A program made the position numbers and the translations under genes. The notes under the pieces were generated by a model that ran no database searches, was not told where the DNA came from, and saw only the letters and a program-made list of their open reading frames with translations. Shown piece after piece: positions 12,721-25,139 of a stretch of 64,000 nucleotides of DNA. Numbering within the stretch: the stretch's first letter is position 1; the number at the start of each line of letters is the position of its first letter. This DNA is from Pachyseris speciosa (taxonomy: Eukaryota > Cnidaria > Anthozoa > Scleractinia > Pachyseridae): assembly GCA_016490735.1 (NCBI GenBank), contig JAEMWC010001377.1, positions 1 to 64,000 on the forward strand. Reading direction: 5' to 3'.

Positions 12721-13381
12721 TTTAAGTTCCGCCAGAATTGAAGTGATGTGATCTTACAAAGAGCAAGACCGTGATTTCAGATGTGCACCACCGTACATCG
12801 TTACGACTGATAATTTGTTGGGTCAGTAACCTAAAGCTTAACTTCACGTTCTACATACAACCAAGGGGGCCTTCAAACGTCCAGAATTTTACTGGATGAA
12901 ATTTCTTAGTTCCCGTAAGCCGAGGAAGGAACCGGTGACAAGTCTCCTAAGCCTCGATTAATTCCCACTGAACAGTGACTTTTGCAACCGTAACTTTTAA
13001 AAAATGTTTTGAAATTAGTCCCCAGTCCGGTAAACAAAAGGCATAAAAGAAGCAAAACAATAAAGACAAAACAATTTGGTGAAAAAGCGACTGAAACAAG
13101 TTGGTACTTCCACTCAAAGAGGCAGAGAACAAAATCCATACATCGGAAGTCTATAAGTAGTCTTGACAGAGTTATCACACCCCCTTTAAGTGTTTCGGTA
13201 ACACCACCGTATTTCACTGATAATAAGCTAATATGGGTACTACTTTAAGACTGTGATCGGTCACCAGACGCGACATACCACTGCATTCCAGTGTGCAAAG
13301 TCTTCTGTGGTAACTGATTACAGGCATTCCAGAGCTTCATTTGAAGTCATTCTTCTCGAGAATTGTTTCGAATTATGGATC

Positions 13382-14172
13382 GTTACTAAAACACCACACG
13401 AGTACTACGACGGTAACATACGAGTACCATACGGGTACATACAGATACATACACCTAACATACGAATACATACGAGTAAAACACAGGTAACATACGATCA
13501 AATGTGGGTCATACGCATGAAATCCTAAAGTAAAATACAAGAAATTAAATCTTTTTCCGAAATCTTCGATTTGTTTCTTACTGCTCAGTGTATTCATTAA
13601 TTCAAGGGTGTAGTGTGGGGAGAAATTAGCATTTGAGGGAGTGTGTGTTTGCGTGTGTGAGATGGGGAGGGGAGGGGTGGGGGGGACTTCATTGGTGCTT
13701 CGTATGAGCCTATTGGTACATAAAATAGCAATAACATAAAGTGAAAATAAAAGAGATTAAAAAAATAAAAAATGTAGCTCTTGTCTCACCGAATATTAAT
13801 AGCTCCCTCTCAAAACGCTGTACGTTTGGTCTACTTTCCCATTTTATCGTATTACCAGGCACGTGCGTCACAACAGGGAACCAGATACCCCAGTCGAACC
13901 TGTATCCCATCACCTCCCATGACCCCATCTCACATGACACACACACTCAAATGCTACCTTCTCCCCACACTACACCCTTGAATTAATTAATACACCGAGG
14001 AATAAAACAACAAATTGAAGATTTCGGAGAAAAATCCAATTTCTTGCATTTTACTTTGAAGTTTTTTACCCACATTTGACCGTATGTTACCTGTGTGTTA
14101 CTCGTATGTATTCGTATGGTACTTGTATGTACTCGTATGTTACTCGTAGTATTCGTGTGGTGTTTTAGTAAC
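13382..14172. mobile_element. Fold-back element with ~290-bp arms and CGTATG-rich ends
   Basis: The left end reads GTTACTAAAACACCACACGA and the right end is the exact reverse complement over the first 19 bases. The outer 130 bp of each arm are degenerate tandem units of the type GTAACATACGAGTACCATAC. The inner parts of the arms share AATTCAAGGGTGTAGTGTGG and GAAATCTTC. The spacer of about 220 bp has no coding potential. The flanks give no convincing target duplication. Confidence 0.75.
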
Positions 14173-17100
14173 TATCTCGAATTATGTTCCACAATAACGT
14201 TACGCGGTTTACTAGCATTCGAAAGGTGCAATCACACAAACAGTTTGGGGCGAAACGACTCAGTTTGCACTGCTAAATAGTACTGATCAGTTGACCGGCG
14301 AAGAGGTCAATCCTTCTAAAAATTTAACTATTAAAAACCCGTGCTTTATTAAAGAAAATACACTCTGATAATCCTCATGTTTTCTTTTCTTTTCCAAGAA
14401 TTTTGAGAAAGCATTAAGACGGTAACACAATCAACTCGAACCCTTATTCCAAAGAAAAATGAAAATTATGACGTGTTTTAGTCAATAATCAACTTTTGCT
14501 TAAAGAATACCACTACTACTTAACAGTTATTGGTTTTTGATCGATGTCCTTGCGCAAATGTGTTAATAAGACCTTCCACAAATTTAATATAACGTATATT
14601 TGCTTTGCCAGCGAGAACATTTTTCATCAAATAAAGCAAATATTCTTATTGGCCCTCAGACTCCATCCGTTAGAATTAGAATATTTAAACATTTGTATTC
14701 AAGGAAACAAACAAATCTATACTAAAAAAGCATTATTCTTACAGGTGATAGAGTTGTGTCATATTACTAAAAGCTCCTGCCGGCAAGTCTTCCAATGTGT
14801 TATTGGACAAGTCCCTGAAAAACAGATAAAAAGGCTTTTTTAAGAACATTGTGACCAAAGTGATCGAGTAATTATATTATTTTTTGACATTTATTTATTT
14901 ATTTATAGGCTTCGCCATTTGGCCGGTTAAATCTTACAGAGCGACAGCTGCAAAAAAAGATCCCCGTCATCAGCATTATTTAATAGCATGCAGTTTGAGG
15001 GGGCTGGGGAGGGGGAGAGAGGGGGGGGGGGGGGGGGGAGGGTGGTCACAAACTGAATCATGACCCGATTCTTTTACAGATTTTACAACAGTTCAGAATC
15101 CCGTAATCTTTGTGACGCTTGGGGCGCGTCACGAGATTTGATTCATGTTCGATGGTCAAGACAGGGCTCGGTTTGTCTTCTTTGGGCGAGTGGAGGGAGG
15201 AGGAGGGTTAAACTGATCTGATCCCCTATTTCACTTAGAAAGAGAACAGCGTTTTCATTGGTGAAATCATGTGAGAACTGAGTCATAATTTCCGAATGGG
15301 GGCCTTCTTGGTTCGACCATTGTGGATTATTGGACTGTATCTTTCCATTGTAAGAGAAAACTGCCTGTCAAAACAACAAAAGGTTTCACTTAACATCAAT
15401 CCACCCAATTCCTAAACATTTTACAAGTTTTGGTTGAGCTCCTTCACATATTATAATCTTATTTCTACCCCTCCCTTCAATTCCTATCCCCTGCAATGTT
15501 CCAGTGAGGTTTATAAAACACTTCCATTTTATCTAAAGGCTCATCTTTTTGTGAACCCATCAAATTGCTTAAGTATGGTATAGATTTCTGATGAAATGGA
15601 AGTCTCTTTACCAATGCATTCCAAATTTCACGGAACCAAATTGTCAAGCACCTTCTTTGGAGGTAGAATATGCAACAATTCCTGCGAAATCGAGGGGAAT
15701 ATCGTCTGATACTTAGCCAACGAGGCCGTAGGAAAAGTGGGCTAAAATCAGGCGATATTCCGCAATATTGAGCAGGATAATTGTTTTATTATTCAACACA
15801 TTAATGAAAAGCACTATTTTCGGCGTTTATTGACCCCCACCCCCTAAAAAAAAAAAAGCTGGAAAAGCCGCCATTTTTCTCCGTGACGCACAAAATTACG
15901 TATATCGCAGGATATCTGTTGAGCGCGCACGCCGACTATTGAGCATGCTATGACCCTATTTGGACATTGTCACAATGTGTTGAATAATATTACCGAATAT
16001 TGAGCAATGTTAAGTAGCCAGTATGGTGATGGTCCTTACAGTTCATGTGTATTGGATGGAAACAGTCCTGGGACAGACCTCAGTTGCTTTCCTGCACACG
16101 ATACCTTTACCAAGAACGGATTATACCTCACACCAGCGGAAGCACAGACACATTGCTTTGGACATTCTAACAAAAGTGATCAGAAGAAAATTTTCAAAAA
16201 AATGTGTTTTCGTTATCCGTTTTTGAAACGAAGTGTAGACTACTTTACGATACTGCATCATTTTACCATATAAAGGGGAGTGAATTATTCGAATTACACT
16301 ATAGAAAGGTCCCTTAAGGCGTTTAAGTATCCTGCATTTCACAGTAGACCACAGAATCTCGCAGTACACCGTAGGATCCATGGATTGAGTTTGATGGGGT
16401 TCGATTGACCATGCCGCGGGAAAGACGAGTATCGAGACTTCAGCAAATGCAGAAACGGATGAAATTTGCGAGAACGAATTGGAAAGACTAACAAGTGTGA
16501 ATGAGAAAGCGAAATTCCTGCCTGGGTTGATACCAACTGTTCGTTTCAATTATCACAGTTCAATACTGGTTGTTTTCCAAGAAAGTAAAAAACCCTGTCG
16601 TGATGACAAAAATCAGTTAGAAAAGCAAAACAGTAAAACCAACAAACAAAAGCCAAACAGAGACACGAGCGTAAATTAAATGAGTTTTAAATAGCGCTAG
16701 ATTTGAGTGTTTACAGACGTTAAAAAGCATGCTTACTGATGTGCCTGTCATTTCATACACATCTGTTGGGTTCTCTCTAAGCGGTCTAAACCGGACGAAC
16801 TTGTCAACTTACCTCTACTGAAAGCAAAGCTAAGCCAGAGAAAGGACGCGAAACGCGCGGACGAAGGTCATAAATGTACAAGACATTTCGTCATTGTAAC
16901 AATGAAATTGTTTGTCTTGGAGGTCTGATGCTTCCATTTAACCCCCTGTTATAGCCCTTAACCAACATACATTACTGTTTAATTTCATTCAAACTCGTAC
17001 AGCTTTCATTTCTCTTGCACGTTTGGGGATCTCTAGTGAAGGAGAAGAGGAACGAACTGTGCATAGCGTACTCCGGGCATAATGAACGAAAGCCAGTGGT

Positions 17101-17444
17101 ACTGACATATATTGATCTATATGGCACCTTATCTTGTTCAGGGAATCATACAACTGGAATCTCTACTACTAGGCTCATTGTTTTGAGTCACATTTGCAGC
17201 ATTTAACGCAGTCACCACGGGAAAAACGATTAAGTATTTATCATATTTCAGTATTCAACAAATACGTAAGGTAAAAACTTATAAGTTAGCTTTTGGGAGG
17301 GCGAGAAATGGAAACAAGCAAAACCTAAAGTGAAGCCAACAGAATCCTTTCAAATGGCGGAATTAATTGCAAAAACAAAATGAAAACTCCTCCGCGAAAT
17401 TCAGCGTAAAAGACGAAAGTTAGGCACAAATTGGGTTTCCTCAC
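14173..17444. other. Noncoding, with a G-rich tract
   Basis: No convincing exon. A purine-rich, mainly G tract lies at about 14998-15043. Two copies of an ATATTGAGCA-type motif flank 15770 and 16000. Open frames around 16007-16549 overlap on both strands and have no recognisable domain. Confidence 0.5.
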
Positions 17445-17675
17445 CAATGATTATTACTCGCTCGTCAGCTCCAGCCTTACTAGTTGCCCGGCATTTGTAG
17501 ATACCGTTTCCGCTTATTTGGATGCTTGCATAGTTTGTCCCATTTGCCACAACCGTTGAGTTCCTTATTATTGATATGTTTATAGGAGGAATTCCAATGG
17601 ATGAACACCAAAGTTTGTATCCAATCGGGAACGCAATCACAGGACCTGACCACGGTAAAACCACCTTTGGGGAAG
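17445..17675 (-). CDS. Ig-domain exon of an extracellular/adhesion-type gene (copy A)
   Basis: A 231-bp (77-codon) phase-1 exon on the minus strand. An acceptor TTTTCTTTAG precedes it and a donor GTGAGG follows it. The translation shows an Ig-fold core: the first cysteine in KLWCSSIG, then INISIIRNSTVVANGTNY with N-glycosylation sequons, and the second cysteine in GIYKCRATSKAG, the usual Y.C motif of strand F. The exon therefore encodes almost one whole C2/I-type Ig domain. By family knowledge such domains are extracellular and mediate binding. The paralogous exon at 33198-33437 is the closest relative seen here. CUB exons on the same strand upstream (27.4-29.2 kb) suggest the same gene or a sister gene combining CUB and Ig. 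I see no in-frame stop, so it may be functional. Confidence 0.7.
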
Positions 17676-17767
17676 CTAAAGAAAACAAGATATCTTAAAG
17701 CACTGAACATTGAACTCACAAACCCTTCGCCATGAATAAAACACAAACAGTAGTGAGAAACATGATA

Positions 17768-18560
17768 AAAGAAGACACGTGCACCATGTGCAAATATCAT
17801 CAAAGTGAAGACACAATTTCTATTTATTTTGATGGACTGGAACATTGTCTCACTAAACCTGGTAAGAAACAAGATATAGGAGGGATAAGCAAGACAAGTG
17901 GCCAGGTTATGCTTCAAGAAATGGCTTCTTGAAATTTGTGTGACGTGTGGCACAAAAAATGGTCCCGCGGCGCAACAGAATAACAAAAACAGGAAAAGCG
18001 ATTTTTCTCGTTTTTACAAAACATCGCACGGTATTTGTAAGGATGGAAAGTTTGAAGCTGGTTATTAATACGTTGCATGGACTGCAGGAAAAATAAAATT
18101 TTCAACTTGTGTTAATTTTTAGTTTTTTAAAACTTTTAATGCCAATCAGTCAGATAGATTTTTAATAGTGAATGCCGCTGTAACTTTTGACATTTTATTT
18201 CCATTTCTTTTAGCTAAGTTATTTAACTCTTTCTGTATTCAGTACATGAAAGTGTGTCTTGTTACAAGCTGAGAATCAACAGCTCGGAAAATTTTCTCAG
18301 CGCTGCAACAAAATTTGTTAAGCACCATGCCAGCACTGGCCTTTGTCGTTCTAACATTCCCAGCAATGAATTTATTTTTTACTTCGGTTCCAGTTTCGGA
18401 ATTTCTACTCGTTAATTCCGCAGTGAGACAATTTTTAATGGCCGTCGGTTAATGGCCGCCAGTTTTAGTCAGCTTTCATTATTTGCTGGCGGGTTCATTG
18501 ACCATATAAGGTACAGCAGGTGTATGAGCTGGTAGCCTGTGTCCGACTAGACAATGAAAA
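17768..18560 (+). pseudogene. Two-exon gene fragment of unknown function (copy A, broken)
   Basis: Exon 1 (ending at 17861) reads CTMCKYHQSEDTISIYFDG and onward to TKPG, followed by donor GTAAG in phase 1. Exon 2 starts at 18243 after TGTATTCAG and reads VHESVSCYKLRINSSENFL onward. An in-frame TAA at 18413-18415 and later frame breaks disable it, unlike copy B at 34503-35404, which stays open to 35404. I do not recognise the family. The tail, with an NG.FYSAF-like segment, faintly resembles the juxtamembrane FN3 region of receptor phosphatases, but that is only a guess. It lies directly beside the Ig exon on the opposite strand in both copies. Confidence 0.45.
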
Positions 18561-18835
18561 TGTTGCAAATCTAATATAAGCAGTTCAATGTTTAACAAAC
18601 ATACGTATTATGTTCGGCAAAAAAGTGAACTACGAGTAGTTCCCTTATTTTGATTATGCACAGTAAAGCGATCGAGTTAAACACGCGAGCGCACTCGAGA
18701 ATTGCTTCCAGTTAATTAGGATAAGCGCTGCGCGCGGGAGGACATTTTCGCACACGGTCACGTGTTTCGCTTTCTTTATCACAAAGGGACTACTCGTACG
18801 TTTGGACACAACCTGCACGCTCTATTGTGTGTTTC

Positions 18836-18836
<1 letters not shown>

Positions 18837-18919
<83 letters not shown>
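18837..18919 (+). repeat. (TTA)n microsatellite, copy A
   Basis: About 27 TTA units. The same microsatellite, at the equivalent place in the duplicated segment, begins at 35643. Confidence 0.95.
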
Positions 18920-18921
<2 letters not shown>

Positions 18922-18924
18922 TCT

Positions 18925-19330
18925 TCTTGTGACTTTCAGAAATAAAAGTAGCATCACTTTATAAATAATACTATGATGCTTTCGTGGCCTCTGGACTGGA
19001 ACTGGTGTTCCCGATGTTTGAGAAGCTTGCCGTCTAGAAACCCGTTTGATGATGTGGTCTTTCTCGCAGAAACAGCAAAGATGGCCGGAGCCTGTTGCTC
19101 TAGCAGGTGGCATTACATTTGAAATGCAGCTATTCGTAAACATCTGAAACAGCTTCGTAAGCTTCAAAGAAATCTATAACGCTAGATTCACCAGCTGTAC
19201 CATACCGATCAGGAGCACTCCGTATGCATTCTGTAGCCTGGGTGGTAGGCGTAAAAGGGGAGGGGGAGGGGGAAAGAAAAAGAGAGGGAAAATTGAGAGG
19301 AATGGGAAGGAAAGGGGAAAAGGAATGCCT
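18925..19330. repeat. Dispersed repeat family R2, copy 1
   Basis: About 400 bp with landmarks GTGACTTTCAG, GTTTGAGAAGCTTGCCGTCT, GAAACAGCAAAGATGGCCGG and CCTGGGTGGTAGGCGTAAAA, ending in a purine-rich GGGGAGGG/AAAAAGAGAGGG tract. A second copy lies at 39935-40315 in the same orientation. A 50-bp piece of the start recurs at 36236-36286. Confidence 0.8.
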
Positions 19331-21761
19331 GCTTGAAAGACACCTATTTGCTTATTTCTGCATCCGTCGGTGGACGCTTAAATTCTGATTGAGTGCGAAT
19401 GATATATGATTAGTTAAAAGCCGCAAATGAAATGGAGTAACCTCAACAGATATGGCTTCCAATGAAGACGTGATATAGAAGACCATAGAAAGCTTCAGCA
19501 GATACCGGAACGAGAAGTGGCCGTTAGAGCTTCTCGAGTACCGTGGAGGGAGTAAAAAGCTATAGAGGTTTTACCGTCGGTTGCGATAAAAGCTTCGTTT
19601 TTCTCCTCACACAAAAACGCCTCTACTCCGGTTTAACTTCAAAATACCCTGCCATTCGAAATAAGTTGTTTGTCTAGCCGACAACGTGGTAAGCAGAAAC
19701 TAATTAATTCAAGTTGAAATATATAATTTATTCAAGTAAGAAATAAGTTGTGAATTCGAAATGGCGTCCTCTTTTTGTTATGCTAGCTACGTGGTACGCG
19801 GTGAGAAGTATGTCCGAAGGCAGTGGCGAACGTGGCCAGCAAAAGCACAAGAGAGTATTTCTTGTTGTAAAAACGTGACTCGCCAATCAAAAGAAGCACT
19901 GATCGATTCCTCTTGTATACATAACTCACTGCGTACCGCGTAGCCACGCCTTTTCGGTAAAGGGCTCGATGTGGCAGTGTATTCTACAGCTACTCCGCTA
20001 TCTTTAAGTCGGTAAAAGAGTTGTCTCCTCGGTGATGACTCAAGATTTGCCATGTCATTCCACAGCTGCTGGTTTCCTTTGCAAATTTCCGAAACAGTTC
20101 TGCCAGTAACTCTTGGGGTTTAATAAATAATGGGTCTTTGTTAATCCCAAAAACAAACGTTCCAGATTACAGTTGAACTAAGATATTCACAGTAGTATGA
20201 AAATTTAATGTAGTTAAAATGGCATCTATTTTTACAATCAAGACTACTTAATTGAAAATGGCTGTCACAAAAGAGGTTCAGCTGTGTTCCTTGATGTGGA
20301 ATGTATTTCCAGATGAGAAGACCATAGGTTTTGTGATCACCATACATGTACTTCTGTTTTGTTGTTTTGTTAGGATACGTGGAACTAAACAAGAACTTTT
20401 TTTGCTTTTTGCTTTCACTTCCCTTGAACTTATTTGCTTTAAGGACACCTGCTTCATATCGCTTGCAGTCACATGTATTGTAGTCAGACACTTCCTTGGT
20501 CCCAGCTTGGTCATCTTTACTTAGGTCAATCCTCTAAATGTGCACATCCCGCTTATGTGTACACTCTTCTTCTTAGGGTTCAACTGAACTAATGTTGTGA
20601 TATTTGCATCACGTATACAAAGAACCAGTCCAAAAAATTTTCTTGAAGTGGAATGCTCATGTAGCACTAGTTAGCCTAGCCATGTTTGATAAGACATGAA
20701 AAGATTATAGAGAATCAATATATTTATTTAAAAAGTGAGAAGTTTCCATGGGCTGTGAGCAGTGTGTCAGTGATGGAATTAAAAGATGGGTAATTTCCAC
20801 CAGGCTTTTTAAAACAATCCTGATGAAATACCAACATCAGTTCAAATAACCCAATTACTCGCTTAAATGACCAGGGCAAGGCCGCACCTCAGGCAGTTTG
20901 CAATGTTCATCTAACTTCACTTTCCCTGTGGCCTCAAACAACCAAATTGTCCCAACTGATCCAGCCAGCCTTGAAGAACTTTATTTATCAACTGCCAAAA
21001 GTTAATAGCCAAACTAGCTCAAGGTTGAGTTTATTTTCCTATGCTTTTCAGATTATAGCAATGATCTGCGACAAAGAAAAACTACAATGAAAGTAATGTG
21101 AAAAATCAAACCATTGTACATAAGTCCAAACACTAGAGTGGCTTTAATAACCAAATCCGTTAGCAAAAAAAAGACGGAAACGAATACCAATGGAAACATA
21201 CTGGCAGAAATATCGCGGAAACATGCCGTGACATTTCCGCGTAGGATAATAGAGGAAAAGGATCCACGCGCAAAGTTTAGAATTTCCGACTTCCGCATCA
21301 CGGAAACGAGGCGGAAATAAGAAACAATGTCGCCGTTCTAGATTTATTACGGAAAAGTGCAATTTCGTTCTGTAAAACGAAATATCAAAAGAAGGTATAT
21401 CTAAAAGTGCGAAATCATGGTATAAGAGGCAGAAAATTTTCGCAAATGCGGGTGGCGAGCTAAGAGAAGACGATAATTCAAAAGCGAACACTTGCGACAT
21501 TTCTTAGCTAACACATACAAACTCGTAACCCGTGTTACATGTCAAGAAGCTTACGATAAAAACCAGACCGGAGTGGTGAGGAACGGTTACAGACACCTAG
21601 GGAACGAAAGGCAAAGAAGATGGGCTTCCTCCAGCTGTTTACGCAACGCCGCAAGTTGTAACGTCTTCCAGCAAGATTTCTCAGTTTTTTTCCCTCATGA
21701 CTAGCGGCCAGGCCATTCAGAGCGGAACGAACGAAAGTCTGACTGGTGGGAGGAGAGTAGA
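19331..21761. other. Noncoding, nothing recognised
   Basis: Several short overlapping open frames on both strands (for example 20141-20524) show no domain and no consistent exon borders. Confidence 0.5.
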
Positions 21762-21810
21762 CTGGATAGCTGTTTCGGCCTTGTTAGGCCTCATCAGCGT
21801 GGCATAGCTA
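21762..21810 (-). ncRNA. Hammerhead ribozyme motif, downstream copy (probably degenerate)
   Basis: The minus strand contains CTGATGA (21797-21791), a perfect 4-bp stem II GGCC/GGCC with a TAACAA loop, and GAAAC (21776-21772). A four-base AGCT loop and ATC follow as the would-be cleavage triplet at 21767-21765. The core is canonical. Stem I pairs poorly and the base paired with C15.2 is A instead of G, so self-cleavage is doubtful. It is homologous to the upstream copy at 22030-22085, sharing the preceding GGGTATTAGCTATGCCA-type segment. Confidence 0.6.
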
Positions 21811-22041
21811 ATACCCAGGCTCAAGTACCCACATGAATAAAAACGAGCAGTGAAAAAGTAAAAGCAACAAGCAAACGACCGCCAACGATAATGCTGTAAG
21901 TTAACGTAGGATCTACAAGAGATCTAATCAGCCAAAAAAATAAATCGGAATATAACAAGCAAGGCTGATACTACATGAAAAAAGTTGACTTTGCGAGACA
22001 GCAACATAACCGAGACTCGATAAAGTAGGGCTGCCACCATG
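21765..22041 (-). repeat. 277-nt unit between two hammerhead cleavage sites (retrozyme-like monomer)
   Basis: The predicted cleavage positions of the two tandem hammerheads (after 22042 and after 21765 on the minus strand) bound a 277-nt unit without coding potential. Tandem units of a few hundred bases, each ending in a type I hammerhead, are the hallmark of animal retrozymes and of Penelope-like terminal repeats. Which of the two this is cannot be told from one locus. Confidence 0.5.
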
Positions 22042-22085
22042 GACAGCTGTTTCGTCTTTATTGGAACTCGTCAGCATGGTGTAGC
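22030..22085 (-). ncRNA. Type I hammerhead ribozyme
   Basis: On the minus strand: CACCATG (stem I), CTGACGA, a short stem II ending in C, then GAAAC, an AGCT loop, GTC, and CATGGTG closing stem I. The seven stem I base pairs are perfect, and an outer GCT/AGC pair continues it beyond an internal loop. The minimal stem III (A-U, C-G) with a four-base loop and the GUC cleavage triplet match the minimal type I hammerheads known from Penelope-like elements and metazoan retrozymes. Stem II is the weakest part (G-C, U-A, U-G). Predicted cleavage is between 22042 and 22041. Confidence 0.8.
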
Positions 22086-22427
22086 AGATTTAGACGCCAG
22101 CTTCAATGCTAGCGCCATTAAATTGTACAATAAACCCGTTCACAATATCAAGTTCCGTACTTTGGACTCTCTTGCCATCCGATTCATGCGTTGCCACACC
22201 ACACGGCCCGGATAGCAAGGAATCGAAGTGTCACAATTGCGTCTCGCAAAGAAAAATGCAGATTGGCCAATACCAATCTCAACATTAAAACGCGTGGACA
22301 AAAGCGTGCTAAAAATAGACAGCATATCGGATTTAGAAAGGCCTACGGTCCAAAAATACCGTAAAGTAAAAGTAATAAGCAAGTAAGTGAAAATTTGAAG
22401 CTTGTGGGATGTGGTAAAGTTGTAAGT

Positions 22428-22566
22428 CACTTATTGGGAACTAAGGCCACGTGGTAGCGGGCATTACCCCTTAAGTCTACCAAAAACAGCTGTCCATGGC
22501 TGCTAATTATTTGGTAGATTTAATGGGTAACCCCCGCTACCACGTGGCCTTAGTTGCCAATGAGTG
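22428..22566. repeat. Hairpin MITE, ~60-bp arms
   Basis: The arms read CACTTATTGGGAACTAAGGC and, on the other side reversed, CACTCATTGGCAACTAAGGC. They continue through CACGTGGTAGCGGG to TCTACCAAA. The short loop holds CAGCTGTCCATGGC, a fragment that also occurs in the nearby hammerhead. Confidence 0.8.
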
Positions 22567-24994
22567 GCTTTCAGCTTAACTAGACACGTTGATTTCTGAG
22601 GTATTCTTGTCACTCCAAACCACATCCCACAACCTTTTCATATTGAATTACACGGCCACGCCCACTAATATGGCTGACTCAAATGTAGCGTAGATTTGGC
22701 ACCTTTTATTGTGTCATTCGTATACCGTTTTAAGACCTAAACGCACCTCCGGGGTTAAAAACTTTAACATGTTAGCTTAATATTCACGTAGTTTTAAAGC
22801 ATTTCGGACTTCTTTTTCGTACAGTTTTTTGGGCTTACTAGCCCTTCAGGCGATATAATATCGTCTGCGCAAGCGCATATTATAAATGCACCGATGCAAT
22901 TAAAAACGAAATGAAATTTTCTTTATTGTGATACCAAACCTGTCTTTGTTTGAGCGAATTTAAGCTCGGGAAATGGCTCTTCAAAATTGTTACATATGGT
23001 TTGTCGTCATATTGCCTTGTGTTTGCATCGGTGAAAATTCTGCAAGAAAAATCGACGGCCAGCTCTGGAATTTATAAGCGCTTCTTGTACCTATTATCGG
23101 TATTGCTAAAGAGAGAACTTTGAAAGGTAGTGAGGTAGCCAAGTTTGGTAGTCGTGCCCTCAGAAACAGCAAAGACTCGGGTTTATTCAGTACAGCCGGC
23201 GATGAAGGTCAAATTTCTGACAAGAACTTCGCGCACGTCGGGCATACCTTTTCGAGCGGCTTTCGGGTTTGATATCTGGAAAGATTTCTACATAGCCCCA
23301 CATATCAACTGCACATGTATCACTGTCATACTAGCCCTGTTCCAAAAACGGCGAGCAAGAATTGAGTTTGAGTCACAAAATGTTTACATAATTAACGTAT
23401 CTGTCTGTGCGGAAATCTTTCGTTTACATCTTTACTGTTTTAAAAGGTTTAACTTTCAAAGTCGGCAACTTTACTCACTTGAAGGTGCTCCCTCTGTCGG
23501 TCTACATCGATATTTGCTATCGCACCGATAATATTAAGTGAATGTGAAAAACAAATTTAACGATAAAAAAGGATTTGCTCTCGATCTCCCACGGATTGTT
23601 TTGGTGGAATAAACACCGCTTCCTTACGAAGAAAAGGAAATTACTGTGGAATCCCATCTCCTCCGTTCGTCAAATTGCAAGCTTAAGCCGTAAAAGAGAT
23701 TTTTACTCTTTTATAGGAGGACTCCTTTGACATTAAAGTGAAAGAGATGGAAAAAGTCAATAATTCACGCTAAATTGTTGGAAATAATTACTAGCTTCCA
23801 AATTTTGTTTTGAAACGTGGATATAACATTTAAGTGTACAAAAACATTGATATCATTAGCACCTATTTTCGCTTTCAAATTTCCCGGGGGCGGCCATTTT
23901 AGATTTGATGACTTGCGAGCATTTAACTGTGAGTTTTCCAGGTAGTTCGTTAGTTAGTTGGTACTTAGTTATGTAACTAAATGGTTGATTATTCGAACAG
24001 TCATATCTGTTTTTCAAGTTTTTTCCAGTGCATAAAAAGTTATACGACTTAGCTCGATGTGGATAACTTTGTCCACTAGATAACGTTATCCAAGCAAGCT
24101 TCCAACAACCGGAATGCCGCAAGTGGATAAATTTTTATTCGCCGAACAGCGACTTATCCGTTGTTTGAACAACCGGGACTGATCTATATGTCGCTTCGAT
24201 TTCATGTATGTTTTGGCTGTTGACCAATTGTCGGCGTAATATAGTAAGTTTACTAATAGTTATAAGGCTTTTAGGTGATTTCTTTCACGACCAAAAATTT
24301 GATTAATTGATAGAGTCAAGCACTTATTATTGATATAAAAGTATTTTTCTCCTTATGACAAATTCAATGTGCTTGTTTGTTTCAGTAAGGCGAACGTGTT
24401 TCTGTATCGAGAAACATATCCCATTTGTGACATTTACGCCTCTGGTGTTGGCCAAGAGCGCGAAAATGGGACGACTAACAATATTTGCGCTTCTGGAGAG
24501 AAGGATTAAGCGACAAGTGGACGATTACGGAACGTTAAAAACAATAGAAATTTTAAAACCGTCAGCTGCAAAAGTGGCCGCGGTCGCTTAGGAGAGGCGG
24601 TCGCCTTCCAGAGGTCCCAATTACAGTCATTTGACAGGGAAAGTTTGGTATTTTGGAAAAGCGGTTGTTTACGGAAGGCAGTCGCTTGCAAAAGGTAGTC
24701 GCAAAGGGAGGTTCGACTGTAGTTGGCGCATGTACTTTTAATTAATCGCTTATACGCAATCCCAAATAAATAAAATGCCATGCGTCATACCCCTTAATTT
24801 CAACAGACTACCAAGCTGGGGTATTTTCACCATTTTGCTTTCAATACTTGAGGAGACAGCACAAATTAAACGTTTTCAACTAAAACGTATCTAGTAACAG
24901 CATTATGTTATATTTGAGTGTTTCCGTCAGGATGTCCCCACGGCAACCGGATTTTGACTGCCTTTTTTTTAAATTTGCTATTTTATTATCATTC
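22567..24994. other. Noncoding, with a pogo/Tigger-like end
   Basis: No supported exon. At about 24570-24722 the sequence is rich in GGTCGC/AGTCGC units and ends AGGGAGGTTCGACTG followed by TA. This looks like the right end of a pogo/Tigger-type element (inverse of CAGTCGAACCTCCC). No matching left end was found, so it is probably truncated. Confidence 0.45.
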
Positions 24995-25139
24995 TTAACA
25001 GGAAAAAGCCTCATTTGCATACACTCTTAACACACCAATTGTATATGCGACTACAAAACTAGTTTTTAGTCTAGTTTTGTAGTCGCATATGGAAATTGCA
25101 GTGTTGAGAGTATATGCAAATGAGGCTTTTCCCTGTTAA
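24995..25139. repeat. Palindromic MITE, ~65-bp arms
   Basis: The left arm starts TTAACAGGAAAAAGCCTCAT. The right arm ends in its near-perfect reverse complement. The inner arms TATGCGACTACAAAACTAG are perfectly paired around TTTTTAG. ATCATT flanks on both sides are also inverted, so the palindrome may extend a few bases outward. Confidence 0.85.

Noticed and set aside
16007..16549. Overlapping open frames of up to 142 codons on both strands
   Set aside because: Neither strand shows a domain, splice borders or a plausible start; likely low stop density.
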